Origin: Bisporella sp. PMI_857
Taxonomy: Eukaryota; Ascomycota; Leotiomycetes; Helotiales; Helotiaceae
Assembly (NCBI GenBank): GCA_021307315.1
Contig: JAJSPD010000022.1
Coordinates: 650,465-714,464, forward strand
Direction: 5' to 3'
DNA: 64,000 nt
Shown one piece after another: positions 32,200 through 43,401 of the stretch; within the stretch, counting starts at the first letter, position 1, and each line of letters starts with the position of its first letter. The translations under genes were made by a program, and so were the position numbers. The notes beneath the pieces are model-generated. The model saw nothing but the letters and a program-made list of their open reading frames with translations. It was not told the DNA's origin and did no database searches.

Positions 32200-32444
32200 T
32201 GTCACGGCCCTAGCCTTTTCTCTTGGAGCTTGACACCGGACACCCCAAAGCTCGGACGGAGCTCAGCACCGGACACCACGGAGCTCACTTATACTGGCCT
32301 CCGGCCAGTTCCTGTATATAGAGCGCTGCTTTCCTTCCCTTCTTCTGTCTTTAGCTTGTTCTCTTAGTTATAACAATTGATAGTTGTTCACACCTCTGAG
32401 TCCTTCCACCTGGATCTACGGATCGAGATCCCTGAGTTGTTACA
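32200..32444 (+). mobile_element. Solo LTR family C
   Basis: TGTCACGGCCCTAGCC...CCTGAGTTGTTACA, bounded by GTATC (32195-32199 and 32445-32449). Confidence 0.9.
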
Positions 32445-32493
32445 GTATCTACGTCTTGTCTCGTTACAGGGTGCGTCTCGGAACGCAGGGATA

Positions 32494-32712
32494 TGTCACG
32501 GCCCTGGCCCTATCTCGAGCTTGGCCCCTGTTGCTACAGGGCTCGCTTACACTGGCCCCTGGCCAGCCTCCTGTATATAAAGCACTACTCTCCTTTCCTT
32601 CTTCTGCCTGTAGCTTGTTCTCTTAGTTATAACAATTGATAGTTGTTCACACCTTTGAGTCCTTCTACCTAGATCTACGGATCGAGATCCCTGCTCAGCT
32701 TGAGTTGTTACA
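32494..32712 (+). mobile_element. Solo LTR family C
   Basis: TGTCACGGCCCTGGCC...AGCTTGAGTTGTTACA, bounded by GGATA (32489-32493 and 32713-32717). It lies 49 bp from the previous solo LTR, with a different target site, so the two are independent insertions. Confidence 0.9.
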
Positions 32713-32971
32713 GGATAGACGTTAGTAGATTAGCGATAATTGCCATTTTGGCTCCGCCGCTGGGCATAATAAATTGTGTGTGTGCCTCCACGCTCTGTTT
32801 GCTTCTGAGATTGAGTGCTTGGCAACCCCAATGGAGGTTTGACCAAGGCTGACCTGCTAATCACAATCATGAAGTACGCAAACCTGATATCGTGTAATAG
32901 ATTTGAAAACTTTGCTTCACATAAAATAGAGAGGTTGACAATCGCCGCTCCCCTCACTGATACACTGCCGC

Positions 32972-33926
32972 CTATTTGCTGCGCCAAAGCCACCAGACAA
33001 TAGATCCCACAGCTAAGACAACGATAAGACCGAAAATTATAGAATCATTACTGCTGTGTTCTGGAGGGGGCACACGTCCACTTTGCTCAAACCTTCGATA
33101 TTCACTATACGTATTGGAATGCAAATCTCGACTAACTGATTGCTGATGATACTCTCCCAGCATCCTAAAGGATGTATTGTTTGTGAGAAGTGGACTTTCT
33201 TCGGTGCATTGATATGGCGATGAAAAACCTAGGTTGGCGGCGGCTACCGGTTGGATGGCTCGTGGAATTGCATGGTTTGGTTGTAAACTTTGCTGAACCA
33301 GAGGTTGAGTGGCGAAGACGTTGCGGTTCCCAAAGGTTCCAGGTTGAAATTGACGAGTGTCTCTGGGGAAGTTTTTATGCTAAGTCTCAAAAACATAGTA
33401 TGGACCCAATATTACGGCTCCAAACCAAGCCGTCCCATCAACAGTGTGTAGCTTTGTGCACAATAACTGAAGTCATAGGCACAACTGCCACCGTGGAAAC
33501 TGCACGAGCGGAGTTGCGAAGTCGGAACATGGAAAATATGTTCCAGCACCACATATAACTGCTTATCCATTGTCCTTTCTCTAGATATAGCTCGGTTGCG
33601 CCGTCATTGTCACTGTGAGGATGCCAGGTCAATCTTTCTTGCGAGATTCTCAGTTGGTCAAATCTGCCGTTGCGTTCTATGGACGTCACCTAAGTCATAT
33701 TAGAATAGAAGCTATTAGAGAAAGAGAATATAGATAGATGCCTCACCCGTACGATGGAACAGACTACATCTCTGAAATGGTTTGGGCTGACTTTCAGGAC
33801 CACGACGGGATGGTCATACCCGCCATTTTGGAGCCCTTGATTACAACAACAGAACTCTCTGATACATTTGATGCTTTTATCGCCGTCTCCTCTACTTGGG
33901 AGCCAGACTATGCATCCCACCCCCAA
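32972..33926 (-). CDS. Conserved fungal protein with C-terminal membrane anchor, frame broken
   Basis: Exon 1, 33926-33747, encodes MGVGCIVWLPSRGD...GGYDHPVVVLKVSPNHF. A 57-bp GTGAGG...TTAG intron leads to 33689 (VTSIERNGRF...TELYLEKGQ). Near 33570 one base seems missing: the next frame reads QLYVVLEHIFHVPTSQLRSC...YTLLMGRLGLEP, the expected continuation. A further frame change near 33385 leads to HKNFPRDTRQFQPGTFGNRN...LLTNNTSFRMLGEYHQQ and a tail NDSIIFGLIVVLAVGSIVWW LWRSK, a single C-terminal membrane helix ending at 32972. The HPVVVL and SYV...H.F.VP.SQLRS blocks are shared by an uncharacterised fungal family. The shifts may be sequence errors or true decay. Confidence 0.55.
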
Positions 33927-34760
33927 GTACTATATTTTGATGTGTGACCTTAGGTTCTAATTGCTTTAAAGTGACAGTTGTATGATTGCACTTCCGCCAG
34001 CTTCGTAGCTAATACATGTGGCAGGCATCAAACCCGACCCGTAGAGGACAAAGGGACATCGAAAACCAGCCGCGAACTATTAGCAAAGGTATCATACAAG
34101 ATCATGATGCGACTTGACCTGGTGCGTCGAGGTGGTCGTGATGATCTAGGTTGGAGTCTCAAGAGCCGCAGCTAGCGTCTAGAAACCCCGCACCACTCCC
34201 GCAGCTACCCGACTCCCCAGATTCTCAGCACCAGCTAAAGAGTGTTTGGAGAGAAGCCGGTTTCGAAGATTAATGTCTATCTCTGCGTAGCGAAAAACCC
34301 ACCGTGCCGAAAAAAAAATGATAGGAACTTTAACTTCCAGCATCTTAAAACCCATGTACACTTTAATATCTCCTATATATTTTTATAAGTCATGTTCCGT
34401 GGCCACTTCTGGACACTTTAAACCCCTTTTCTAGAAAATCACCTTTTATAGCACAACAGAGTTCTTCTACTACAGCTCAACCACTGAGCTCTTAGTACTT
34501 CTAATACTTATAAGAGGCCCTACCCAAGCTTTAGAGCCTACTACCATGCTAAAATCGTCAAGAGCCTTGTGGCTGCTGTGGCGCGCAGATTTATACACGA
34601 TCCCTACGCGGATCGATATCTTAAGTCAAACGACTAACTACCTTTAGTTAGCGGCCCGCACGTTCTATAATAGTTACGCCGCGTGCCGTAATTTTACTTA
34701 TGTCACCATTTGGCAAGCTGTGGCTGTTCGGTGGTTCAGAACCGTGGCTGACATAAGGCA
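33927..34760. other. Intergenic, no gene recognised
   Basis: The promoter side of the preceding gene, then AT-rich sequence with CTCTTAGTACTTCTAATACT-like words. No supported gene. Confidence 0.35.
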
Positions 34761-34769
34761 CTCCCAAGC

Positions 34770-37700
34770 GGGTCCCAATACACGTACCCCTGGGGTAAGT
34801 TAATAATTCTGACTAAGCCCAACGCGTACCCCCCAACACAACCACAAAATCTCCCGTAAACACGACTACGGGCCTGTAAATACGCGATTACGGGCCTGTA
34901 AGGTGTTTAATACTAGCAGTACATTTTCTAAAAAAAAATGAATACAGTAGCATAAGTATACAGGCAAGAAACAAAGTTATTTAAGCTTTGGTTGTATTAC
35001 AGGCTAGTTGCGCTGTGTTTACAGGCTGGTTACGCTGTGTTTACAAGCTGGTTACGCTGTGCTTACAAGCTAGTTACAGTGTGTTCTAGAGCTGGCTATG
35101 CGTATTTTACTACAACTACTGTAAAATCGCCCGCAAACACAACTACTGGCTTGTAAAGCAGCCAAAGCTTCAGTAATTACTGTTTTTTAATTGTCAGATA
35201 ACCTGTAAAATGACCTGTAAACTCCAAATTATAACACTACATAATATATCTTTTTTGATCTTTAGCAACATTGTCCGTAATTGCTTTCTATACGTCGTTT
35301 ACACCCCGTAAGCTATGCTTTTTTTCGTTTACTTTAAAGTCCGATTTTACTTGTTTTTCGGCTTGGTTTTCAAGTTTTTCTTTATTATTCAGCTATATCG
35401 TAATTTTTTCAAGTGTTCAGTTAGCTTTGCTAGCTATAATATTACTTTGAAAATTCCGGCGCTTTTTTAGTATAAGCTATAACTGTTCCCGTAAGATTTT
35501 GGGCTGTAAAGTTTTCTATTTCTGAGCTTTACAGTAGTTTGCAGGCCGTACACTTAGGTAGGCTTTTAGCTATGCTTCTTTTTTAGCTATATAACTTTGT
35601 ATTAAAACTTCCGGGCGGTTTAGTGCTAGTTGTTTTAGTAATTCTACAACTATAAACTTAAGTTTTAGTTCTAGTTTTAATTTTAATTTCGGTTCTGGTT
35701 TTAATTTCGGTTTTAGTAGTACTAGTTCGATTTCTTAATTATATTGCTCGTGAAAGTTTTCTTGTGAGCTAAGTATATTTTCCGGAATCCGGAAAGTCGG
35801 TAATAAGCTATTAAGCACTTCCACAGAAATTTGAAAGTCCGTAACTAGTAAAAGCGCTAAAACTGTAGCTGTATTTTGTAGTATAGCTTAAAACTGTAAA
35901 GCTTCAATATTTTAAAGCATTTGGCTTTGTGTAACAATTGAAGCTTAAAACTTAATTGAGCAATTTCGACTTGTACGTATATAGCTTTAGTTATAACATG
36001 CAAAACAAACTGGTAGCTGTTTTTCCGGTTGTAATTCTTTTACAGATAAAATACAGCCTGTATTTCGGTTTGTAATAGCGAAACGTCCTAGTCCTTTGAC
36101 CCGTAAAAAATCAAAAAGTAGCTGTAAAGTGCTTTTGCGGTCTTAATACCAGTGTAAATCGAAGTTTAACGAAGTAAAACCCGTTGTAGCTTTTTTAGAA
36201 TCACAAATATAAACGCATAGCAATCTTATACTACGTGTAAAAGTTCCAGTATATAGTTTTAAAGAAAAAGATGTTGATTTAATATAATGCTAAACAAGCC
36301 GAATTGCATACTAAGTAACAACTCCAAATACGCCTTAGTAAAGCTTCCGGTCAATATTTAAAAATATAGTATCTCGTTCACTACTTGTAAAAGTCCGGAT
36401 TAAAGTAATTTGATTAAAAATTGCATTCTCAATATTCAACTAAGTTAAGTATAAGTCTTTTTTAGTTTTTTTTCCGCTAAAGTACCGCTTGATATATACA
36501 TAAGCACTTTCACTTTTACGAGTTGTATTTAGTAAATTTAAGCCTGTAAATGCTATTACGGGCTTAGATTTACTTACCGGAATGTAGTTTAAATACCAAA
36601 ATGCATATAAAAACTTGTCCAGGCAGTAACCAAGCGTTCTTTTTAGCTATTTTTCAGCTACTCTATACGTAAATAATCAACGCACTTTTAGTACTTTACA
36701 ACAAAGTATTTAGTACGTAACTGTAACCAACGTTTTTCGTATTAGTCGATTGTTGAAGCATAAATAATGCTTTGCTACAAAACATTAAAAGCTAGCCAAT
36801 CATCTTTTAGTATACTTTTAAAGTAAACTAGTACGCATTAATTTACATGCCAAACACAAAGCATCGTTAAAACACTCGTAAATACAGTTTCAGAAGCATT
36901 TTTTACAGCATTATCTTTATTTATAACTACTACTTTCGAGCTTATTTTAAGCTGTTGAAACTGTTAAAGTGCCCAAGTATAATCAAGTATAAATTCGCCG
37001 GGAAAAAAACAAAATCCAATTAAAAACGTTTTGCTAGCACTTGTAATACCTAAATATTAAATAAAGTTAGTTTTAAAGTTTACAGTTAAAAATTGTAATA
37101 TAATTTAACTTTTAAAACTGTGTATAACTCGTAAACAATCTATTTACCAACTATATAAAAAAGCGGCATGTCAAATTTGTTTGTTTTATACGTGCTATCA
37201 ACTAGGATTACATTTTGATTTTAGCGTGCGAGCTAAATAGATTCCGGGTAAGCAATAAATAAATATTCAGCCCGGTTTTAAGCTGTAACTTGTACTTGAA
37301 AGTGTATTTCTTTATTCGTAAAGTATTGAATCAGTGCATAATTGGCCGATAATCCACGTAATCTTTCACGTTTAAAAGCCGCATTCAAATTGTATATATC
37401 ATAAAATTGGAAAATAGTTGAAGTATTTTGTCGAAAAAAAGCCATCGAATTACGCGGTTTGATTCCTGTTACTATTAAATTGGCCTGTAAATAAATTGTA
37501 CAAATACATACTAGCAAAATAAAGCTGTTGTGCTTAGTTAATATTTTCTTAAGTAAGTTTACAATGTGCTAAGTATAAGTTTGCGGAGTAACTTGAAAGA
37601 TAATTATAAGTATTATATTGAGCTCTTAGTCGAGCGCGGACTTCCCATTGTAAATTATCCAACTTTATAGCATTAATAAAGAACTGGCAGCCTGTTTTAC

Positions 37701-38179
37701 GAGTCTTTGTTTGTCGTTTACGAGCGTGCGAGTAATTACTTAAGTAGTCAACAAACGAAGGTTTGCCACTACGATCGCAGTCGTACAGTATTTTTTTCCG
37801 TAAACTACTGCTTACTATTTTTGATCGACTAATACGAAAAGCATAGTTATACTGTGCTGCCCAAGCTTGAATTGATCGATATAACTCATCTTGAAAGCTA
37901 TATATAGCTTCTGGTGATAGTAGCATTTGAAAGTCTGGTAAAAGTACTAGCAATAGCGATAGTGATTTTAGAGCTGGCAAAGCGCTCCCAGAAAAGAGTT
38001 CTAGTGTAAAAGAAAAGGTATCTATGATCTTACAGCTAAAAAACAGTAATCACTGAAGCTTTAGTTGCTTTGCAGGCCCGTAGTCGTGTTTACGGGAGAT
38101 TTTGTGGTTGTGTTGGGGGGTACGCGTTGGGCTTAGTCAGAATTATTAACTTACCCCAGGGGTACGTGTATTGGGACCC
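34770..38179 (-). mobile_element. MULE DNA transposon, perfect 107-bp TIRs and 9-bp TSD
   Basis: The ends GGGTCCCAATACACGTACCC...GGGTACGTGTATTGGGACCC form inverted repeats that match over 107 bp (34770-34876 and 38073-38179). CTCCCAAGC is duplicated at 34761-34769 and 38180-38188, the 9-bp size typical of Mutator-like elements. The interior is very AT-rich and full of stops. On the minus strand a FAR1-like DNA-binding start (DELYRSIQAWAAQYNYAFRI...DNLQWEVRA, 37980-37549) and GIKPRNSMAFFRQNTSTIFQ, YDIYNLNAAFKRERLRGL (37517-37278) are fragments of the transposase. Confidence 0.95.
34998..35085. repeat. Four 22-bp subterminal repeats in the MULE
   Basis: Units TACAGGCTGGTTACGCTGTG(TT), four in tandem with small changes, about 120 bp inside the left inverted repeat. 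They may be transposase-binding sites. Confidence 0.7.
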
Positions 38180-38372
38180 CTCCCAAGCGATGATTATGAC
38201 AGAGCCTCGACACCGGACTACCCTACCCCACTTATATGCCCCTCTCAGCGCCCTGTAAACGACGCCACTAATAATGTCGACTGTCCTCCCTCCCCACTGT
38301 CGAATAGTTTGTCTACATTTCCATCTGATTCAAACACCACAATACAGAAACAACTCTCTCAACACGAGTCCA

Positions 38373-39470
38373 ATGGCGACCACAATTATCCCTAAAGCCC
38401 TAAAACCAGGTGACACAATAGCATTTGTTTCCCCGTCGTTACGGCTAAATGAATTGTTGCCAACTCCGGTGTCACGGTGTGTGAAGTTTTTTGAGGGTAG
38501 GGGATATCCGGTCAAAACGATATACTCACCAATACCGACCTCCAAATCTGCCTCCATATTCCTCCAAAAGGTTCAGCATGTCGCCAATGAAATCCATGAA
38601 GCCTTCCTCGACCCCAAGGTAACTTGCATTATCACCACGATAGGAGGGACGGAAGCAAACGAGATCCTGCGGCACATTGATTACGAAATCATCCGCAACA
38701 ATCCCAAGATCTTCGTTGGGTACTCTGACATCACCCATTTGCTGTATGCCTTCTTTGTCAAGGCAGGCCTGCGAGGCTTTTACGGGCCGTGCGTTCTGAC
38801 CGAACTTGCGGAGTTTCCGGAGCCGGATGTATTCACAACGAATCACTTTTTTCAAGTTCTCCTGGGCAAAGGATCCTCCGGAACCGAGGGAATCGCAGGA
38901 AAGCAGATCCCGATGTCGACTTCGTTTACCCAGCTCGACCTGCCGTTTTTTCTTGAACCTGGGGGCGGGAAAGACGACAGCCAGGATATCCGCGAAACGG
39001 TTCCCACACGACAGGCTCGCTTCTTGCGTCCCGGAACTGCAACAGGGCCTCTCCTGGGGGGCTGCCTACGCAAACTAGTCTCTCTCTCTGGGTCGCCGTT
39101 CTTGCCGCCCTCGTTATACAAAGGCGCGATCTTCTTCTTCGAGGTGTCGCAAGGAGAGAACTCTAGTCCCATGCCCCTGGTGAGGATTCGTTCCGACCTC
39201 GTGGATCTTATAAATGCAGGCTTATGGGATGACATTGTGGGACTTGTGGTGGGGAGAACTTCCCTATATGACGAGAATATGAACAAGGAACTAGAAAGCG
39301 TGATAGAAGAGCTAGTTGATGGTGGGCCAAATGGAGGTTACAAATGGCCGGTGTTGTTTGGGGTGGATATTGGCCACACTAGCCCTATGCTTACAATACC
39401 TTTCGGGGCACTCGCTAGATTGGATAGCAGCAAACATGAATTTTCGTTTCTAGAGGAAGGGGTCCTATAA
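38373..39470 (+). CDS. LD-carboxypeptidase (peptidase S66 family)
   Basis: I take Met at 38373 (MATTIIPKALKPGDTIAFVS) as the start; the open frame begins earlier at 38274 but that part resembles 5' UTR. The product is 365 residues without introns. It matches MccF/LdcA-type serine peptidases: KPGDTIAFVSPS at the N-terminus, GGTEANEIL, GYSDITHL (nucleophile S118), FFFEVSQGEN (E257) and DIGHTSPMLTIPFG (H335), giving the Ser-Glu-His triad. Bacterial relatives recycle peptidoglycan tetrapeptides or inactivate microcin C; fungal substrates are not established. No signal peptide, so probably cytosolic. It starts 185 bp right of the MULE. Confidence 0.9.
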   Translation: MATTIIPKALKPGDTIAFVSPSLRLNELLPTPVSRCVKFFEGRGYPVKTIYSPIPTSKSASIFLQKVQHVANEIHEAFLDPKVTCIITTIGGTEANEILRHIDYEIIRNNPKIFVGYSDITHLLYAFFVKAGLRGFYGPCVLTELAEFPEPDVFTTNHFFQVLLGKGSSGTEGIAGKQIPMSTSFTQLDLPFFLEPGGGKDDSQDIRETVPTRQARFLRPGTATGPLLGGCLRKLVSLSGSPFLPPSLYKGAIFFFEVSQGENSSPMPLVRIRSDLVDLINAGLWDDIVGLVVGRTSLYDENMNKELESVIEELVDGGPNGGYKWPVLFGVDIGHTSPMLTIPFGALARLDSSKHEFSFLEEGVL

Positions 39471-40501
39471 ATTCTGTATATGTGGAATTGAGGACATAAA
39501 TGAACCATATAGAAGCTTGGCCTAGTGCTGTATGATTTTATATCAAGGTCACTTAATGGCTGCTTTATTTTATCATTTAAACTAGAATTTTAAACGATTA
39601 CGAGGTGTTATATCCTCGTATACGTGTCTGTTCCCGATCAATTTTGCTGTCGTGGCACGCGCTGTGCATCTACGGATACAGTGGACAACGGTTGTATAAT
39701 ACAAGAGAACCTAAAGATGAAGAAGAGAGAGTAGCTCGAGGAGAGCGGGCTCTATATGCGTGAGAAGCTCTGAGAGCCTGGCTGTAGCAAGTCAGGTGTT
39801 ATGTAAGGACAGGACCTGACAGGATTAACATTTCTTTTACGCCTGCTATTTTTCAATAATATTTTCCATCGCTTCTGCTCACCCTTTAGTATTTTTAAAG
39901 AAGTCATTAAACAGAATCCGAAATAAGTAAACGATTCAAGCAAGATGCCTGAAATGGAAATCCTCCCACAGGAAGCCATGCTTCACTCGAAACAGTTGGA
40001 CCGTCTTGCGCATTGTGTCATTGCAGAGCTCTTTGCGTTCGAGTTAGAGCTGGAGAGCGTTCCAGGAAAAGAGAGCGGCCGATACTCATGCACCGGTTAC
40101 ATTCTTTGCTGCCATCGAGCGGGTGCTCCTGCGTTTGAGGTATTTTTTGAGAAGGCTGGCGAAGTGGTCAGCGAAGTTTCTACTCCCAGGTCGCGCTTCC
40201 AGGCTTGTTGAAGCCAGAATGTAAGGGTCTATCCGAGATCGCTCATCCCCCGCAAGAGACGGGAACTTCAGGAAGAGAGCATGCTTTGATGTTGCCAGTA
40301 AAGAGGACTTTGGTTTCGCTTCATCTTTAGGTGAAAAGCTCCGGATCCTACAATATAAGCGGCCCTCCATTTTTGGTAAACTGGTTGGCTAAGGCCCAAG
40401 GATTCGGACGGCCGTTCAGGAGGCCGGTCGGGGTGAAGAGAAAGCGAAAGGATAATGATGTGGGGTTACTAAAGAAGCGCCAGCGTTCGTGAGCTAAAAT
40501 T
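39471..40501. other. Intergenic with one weak frame
   Basis: A plus-strand frame at 39945-40211 (MPEMEILPQEAMLHSKQLDR..., 88 residues) has no family resemblance. It might be a small or broken gene. Nothing else is seen. Confidence 0.3.
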
Positions 40502-40561
40502 GTAAGCTTGAGTTTTCCTGCTAGACTTACAAGCATACTTTGATGTCAATACATTAGTGTT
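40502..40561 (+). mobile_element. LTR family B fragment
   Basis: AAGCTTGAGTTTTCC, CTAGACTTACAAGCATACTT and GATGTCAATAC match the R/U5 part of family B. It is cut by the family A LTR that follows. Confidence 0.6.
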
Positions 40562-40880
40562 TGTCAGAAATGTATTCTATTAGGCAGGGAATCAATTAGA
40601 GGATCTGTGAGGGTATCACGGCGATGAAATATACAGGCTTGTAAGAGCGTTACGGATGATGATATTATCTACAGTTCTGAACCGTAAATGAGGGGAAGTT
40701 TTGGAATGCATGTACATAGCTTCACGCGTTCCATATCACGAGGATTGTGGGTCCTCTACCATCTATATAACTACCTGGCAATAGGCCGTAGCTTAGAAGA
40801 ACCAACGAATATCAAAACCACACCAGCAAGAGCGTAGTCTCAGCTACTACGCCTTTTGCTACGTGGTAGGTATTCCGACA
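40562..40880 (-). mobile_element. Solo LTR family A, complete reference copy
   Basis: Read on the minus strand it begins TGTCGGAATACCTACCACGT and ends ATACATTTCTGACA, with TGTC/GACA ends typical of copia LTRs (319 bp). The flanks (GTGTT/TTTAC) show no clear duplication. Confidence 0.75.
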
Positions 40881-40939
40881 TTTACCTTCGATGATGAATC
40901 TACTGACCTGCGCATTACGTCGTATGTGATACTCACGTG

Positions 40940-41470
40940 TGAGTATCACACCTCTATAAGTAAAGAGATTCTCTCCTGTAGTTCATGTTCTACAACCTTC
41001 AGCAATTGACTCGTTTTACCCCATACTCTCTGAAGGCCATGTGGCTCTCTTCTATTTCAATACTTCCTTCCTCAACCCGGGATGCGTCGTCCATGGTCTA
41101 AGTAGAGACAATGACTACGTACAAGGAATGAAAAAAATCAATTCATAAACGTGCTTCTGGAGAGAAATTATATTGAAGATGAGGGGTCAAGTTCGTCCGT
41201 GCAATGGGATGGATGGAGTGATACTGGTTTCTGCCGACTTTGTTGAACAGGCTAGGTCTAAGGATCATACCTAGTCTATTGTAGGCACCAGTAGGCACCT
41301 GTAGGCAACGGTAGGCAACAGTAGGTATCAGTGTGATGACATGTGAGTATCGTACCTCTATAAGTAGAGGGATTATCTCCTGTAGTTTAGGTTCTATAAC
41401 CTTCAGCAATTGATACTTGTTTGCCCTATACTCTCTGAAGGCCACGTGACTTTCTTCCTCTATTTGAACA
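40940..41470 (+). repeat. Two LINE 3'-end copies in tandem
   Basis: GTGAGTATCACACCTCTATA...CTGAAGGCCACGTGACTTTC-type units lie at about 40940-41070 and 41342-41470. The second is preceded, as at 19780, by GGTCTAAGGATCATACCTAG and a GTAGGCA tract. The shared 3' end with different 5' limits fits 5'-truncated LINE insertions. Confidence 0.5.
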
Positions 41471-41681
41471 GAGTTGACCGATTGTTTGCTTTCTCATGTA
41501 GTGATGACGAAAATTGGAACTGTGCGAGGAGGTCCTCAGCCAATATAGATTTCCCACAGTTCGCAGTACCACATGTATGGGCCAAAAGGACTGGCGGGTG
41601 ATTCCTGGTGTAATAATACTATCCAATGGCTTAAACATCCAGCTCGGCCGATGACGAAGAAGTAGCCGGACAATACAAAAG

Positions 41682-42735
41682 TCACACAGTTGCATGTGAC
41701 GTGCAGTCATCATGAACAAGTGGCTCCTCGCCTCTCTCTATCCGCCACCGATTCGTCGCCTCTAAGGGCCCTGGCAGCCCTTCAAACAACCACCCCCATT
41801 TCCTTAGAAACCCTTCCGACATCTCCCACCCCGCGATATCCCAGGGTGGCGACCACGCGATGATGCCGCGTCGCTCGACCTCGTCGTCGGGAAAGCCCTC
41901 GTACAGCCCGCCGATACAGTCGGCCCACAGCTCGTCCTCGTCGAAGGTGCCGGCGGCCCGGATCAGGCAGTCCCGTCCCTCGGGATACGGGAACAGGTCG
42001 ACCCAGTCGCCGTGCGGCACCGTTTGTTGAAGGGTGGTGGGCAGGAGTGCTGGAGGGAGTAGTTCGGGATTGGTAGGGTAGGGGATGACGTGGATAACTT
42101 CCTCATTACAGTCGAGTGGCGTGACGAGGATGCCGGAGATTAGAGTGCGGTTGACGGCCAGGGCACGAATGGCGTTGAATTGGAGGAGTGTAATAAGGTG
42201 GTCTGGACAGAGGGGAAAGATAATATTAAACTGCTCTTTTCTAGGTTTACCTGGCAGCAAGGGATTTCTCGCATTGTATAGTTGCTTAATACGGGATGCT
42301 GAAACGATAAAAACGGATTGCTGCTCAATGTCCCAGCATTCTACCAGCGCTTTTGATTTGGCCAATATCCCGGTTGTGGCGCTGAATACTTCGGCTTTGT
42401 TTACTAGGGCTTTACGTTTTCCTACTGGACTATTAGTTTCGATAATTGGGTACCCCTTGATCGGACTGGTCCTGACTCCTGATTTGGACGAAAAAGGAAA
42501 CAAGGCTTTACTTACGGTATGCCCTTGTGTTAAGTCTAGTCTGTGCCCGTCTGCGTGCTGCAGTATTCTTGGTTCCAGTCCAGTCGTCTTCCCTGCTTAT
42601 CGCCTGTACGCGGTGAGCAAGTCATGTCGTCTTGGAGATTGAAGGCGGCTTGGTACGTACCTCGACCAATTGTGGCATCGACGCGAGTTGGATGCGTGGT
42701 GCTGTTGAATTTGCAGGCTGATATGTACTAGTCAT
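41682..42735 (-). CDS. bZIP-type regulator with DUF3425 domain
   Basis: Exons 42735-42661, 42603-42516 and 42478-41682 give 319 residues. Intron 1 is GTACGT...TACAG (57 bp). Intron 2 (GTAAGT...ATCAG) is only 37 bp but is required to keep the frame. Exon 2 encodes a fungal bZIP basic region, DWTGTKNTAARRRAQTRLNT RAYR. The long last exon ends in a DUF3425 domain (HGDWVDLFPYPEGRDCLIRA...DEDELWADCIGG, IAWSPPWDIAGWEMSEGFLR KWGW). Proteins of this type are nuclear regulators, sometimes of secondary metabolism. No leucine zipper heptads are obvious after the basic region. Target genes are unknown. Confidence 0.75.
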
Positions 42736-43401
42736 GATGCTAGCGGATGTTGGAATTGCGGTAATGATGAAATTGGTGATGAATGATGCAAGTTTCTTAG
42801 GGCCGGCCAAGGCGATTTATACAACCTGTCCACAATGACAAGTCTGACGCTCGGAACAGATGAATTGATATGCTTACTATTCCACAGCTGAGGCGCAGAC
42901 AGACAGGGGTTGGCAAAGTGGCACGATACTATTGGCCGGGTCTAGCGTCATGCAACCTGCTCACATTATAGACCAGGATTACGGGCTCTAGCATCACACA
43001 TGCACCACTTGATTAACAAACGCACCGTTATGATTCTCGAAGGTGGCTAATTTGGACAGTAGCTAGAGATTCGGCAGTGAGCTCCACGCTTTATGCAGCT
43101 GGTTCACTCGCTCACTCGGAATTCTCCTATTGGCCCATCTCTTCAATATATCCAAGGTGAATGTGACGTGATTGGTCCAAGGGTCATGCAGCTTGCTCAC
43201 AATATCTGATACTCGGAATAATATCCAAGATGCAAGTATCTCGGACATTGTTCCATAAAAGCAATATAAAGATCGTAGCAACACCTTAATTTCGACGCAT
43301 CTTTTCATATTATCAAAAACATAGAACTCAATCCAAGACATTGAATTATCTGTGTCTTAGTATTACACCTTTACACATTGACTCAAGTACTCGTTTTGAA
43401 T
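42736..43401. other. Divergent promoter region
   Basis: The bZIP gene (minus) and the SDR gene (plus) share this 666-bp divergent spacer. No coding sequence or known site is supported. Confidence 0.4.

Noticed and set aside
40940..41470. A terminal-repeat retrotransposon in miniature (two direct 130-bp repeats)
   Set aside because: The right repeat is preceded by the same LINE tail as at 19.8 kb and the left is not, which fits truncated LINE copies better than paired LTRs.
42085..42642. Plus-strand 185-codon frame opposite the bZIP gene
   Set aside because: It lies wholly antisense to the DUF3425/bZIP exons and shows no domain.
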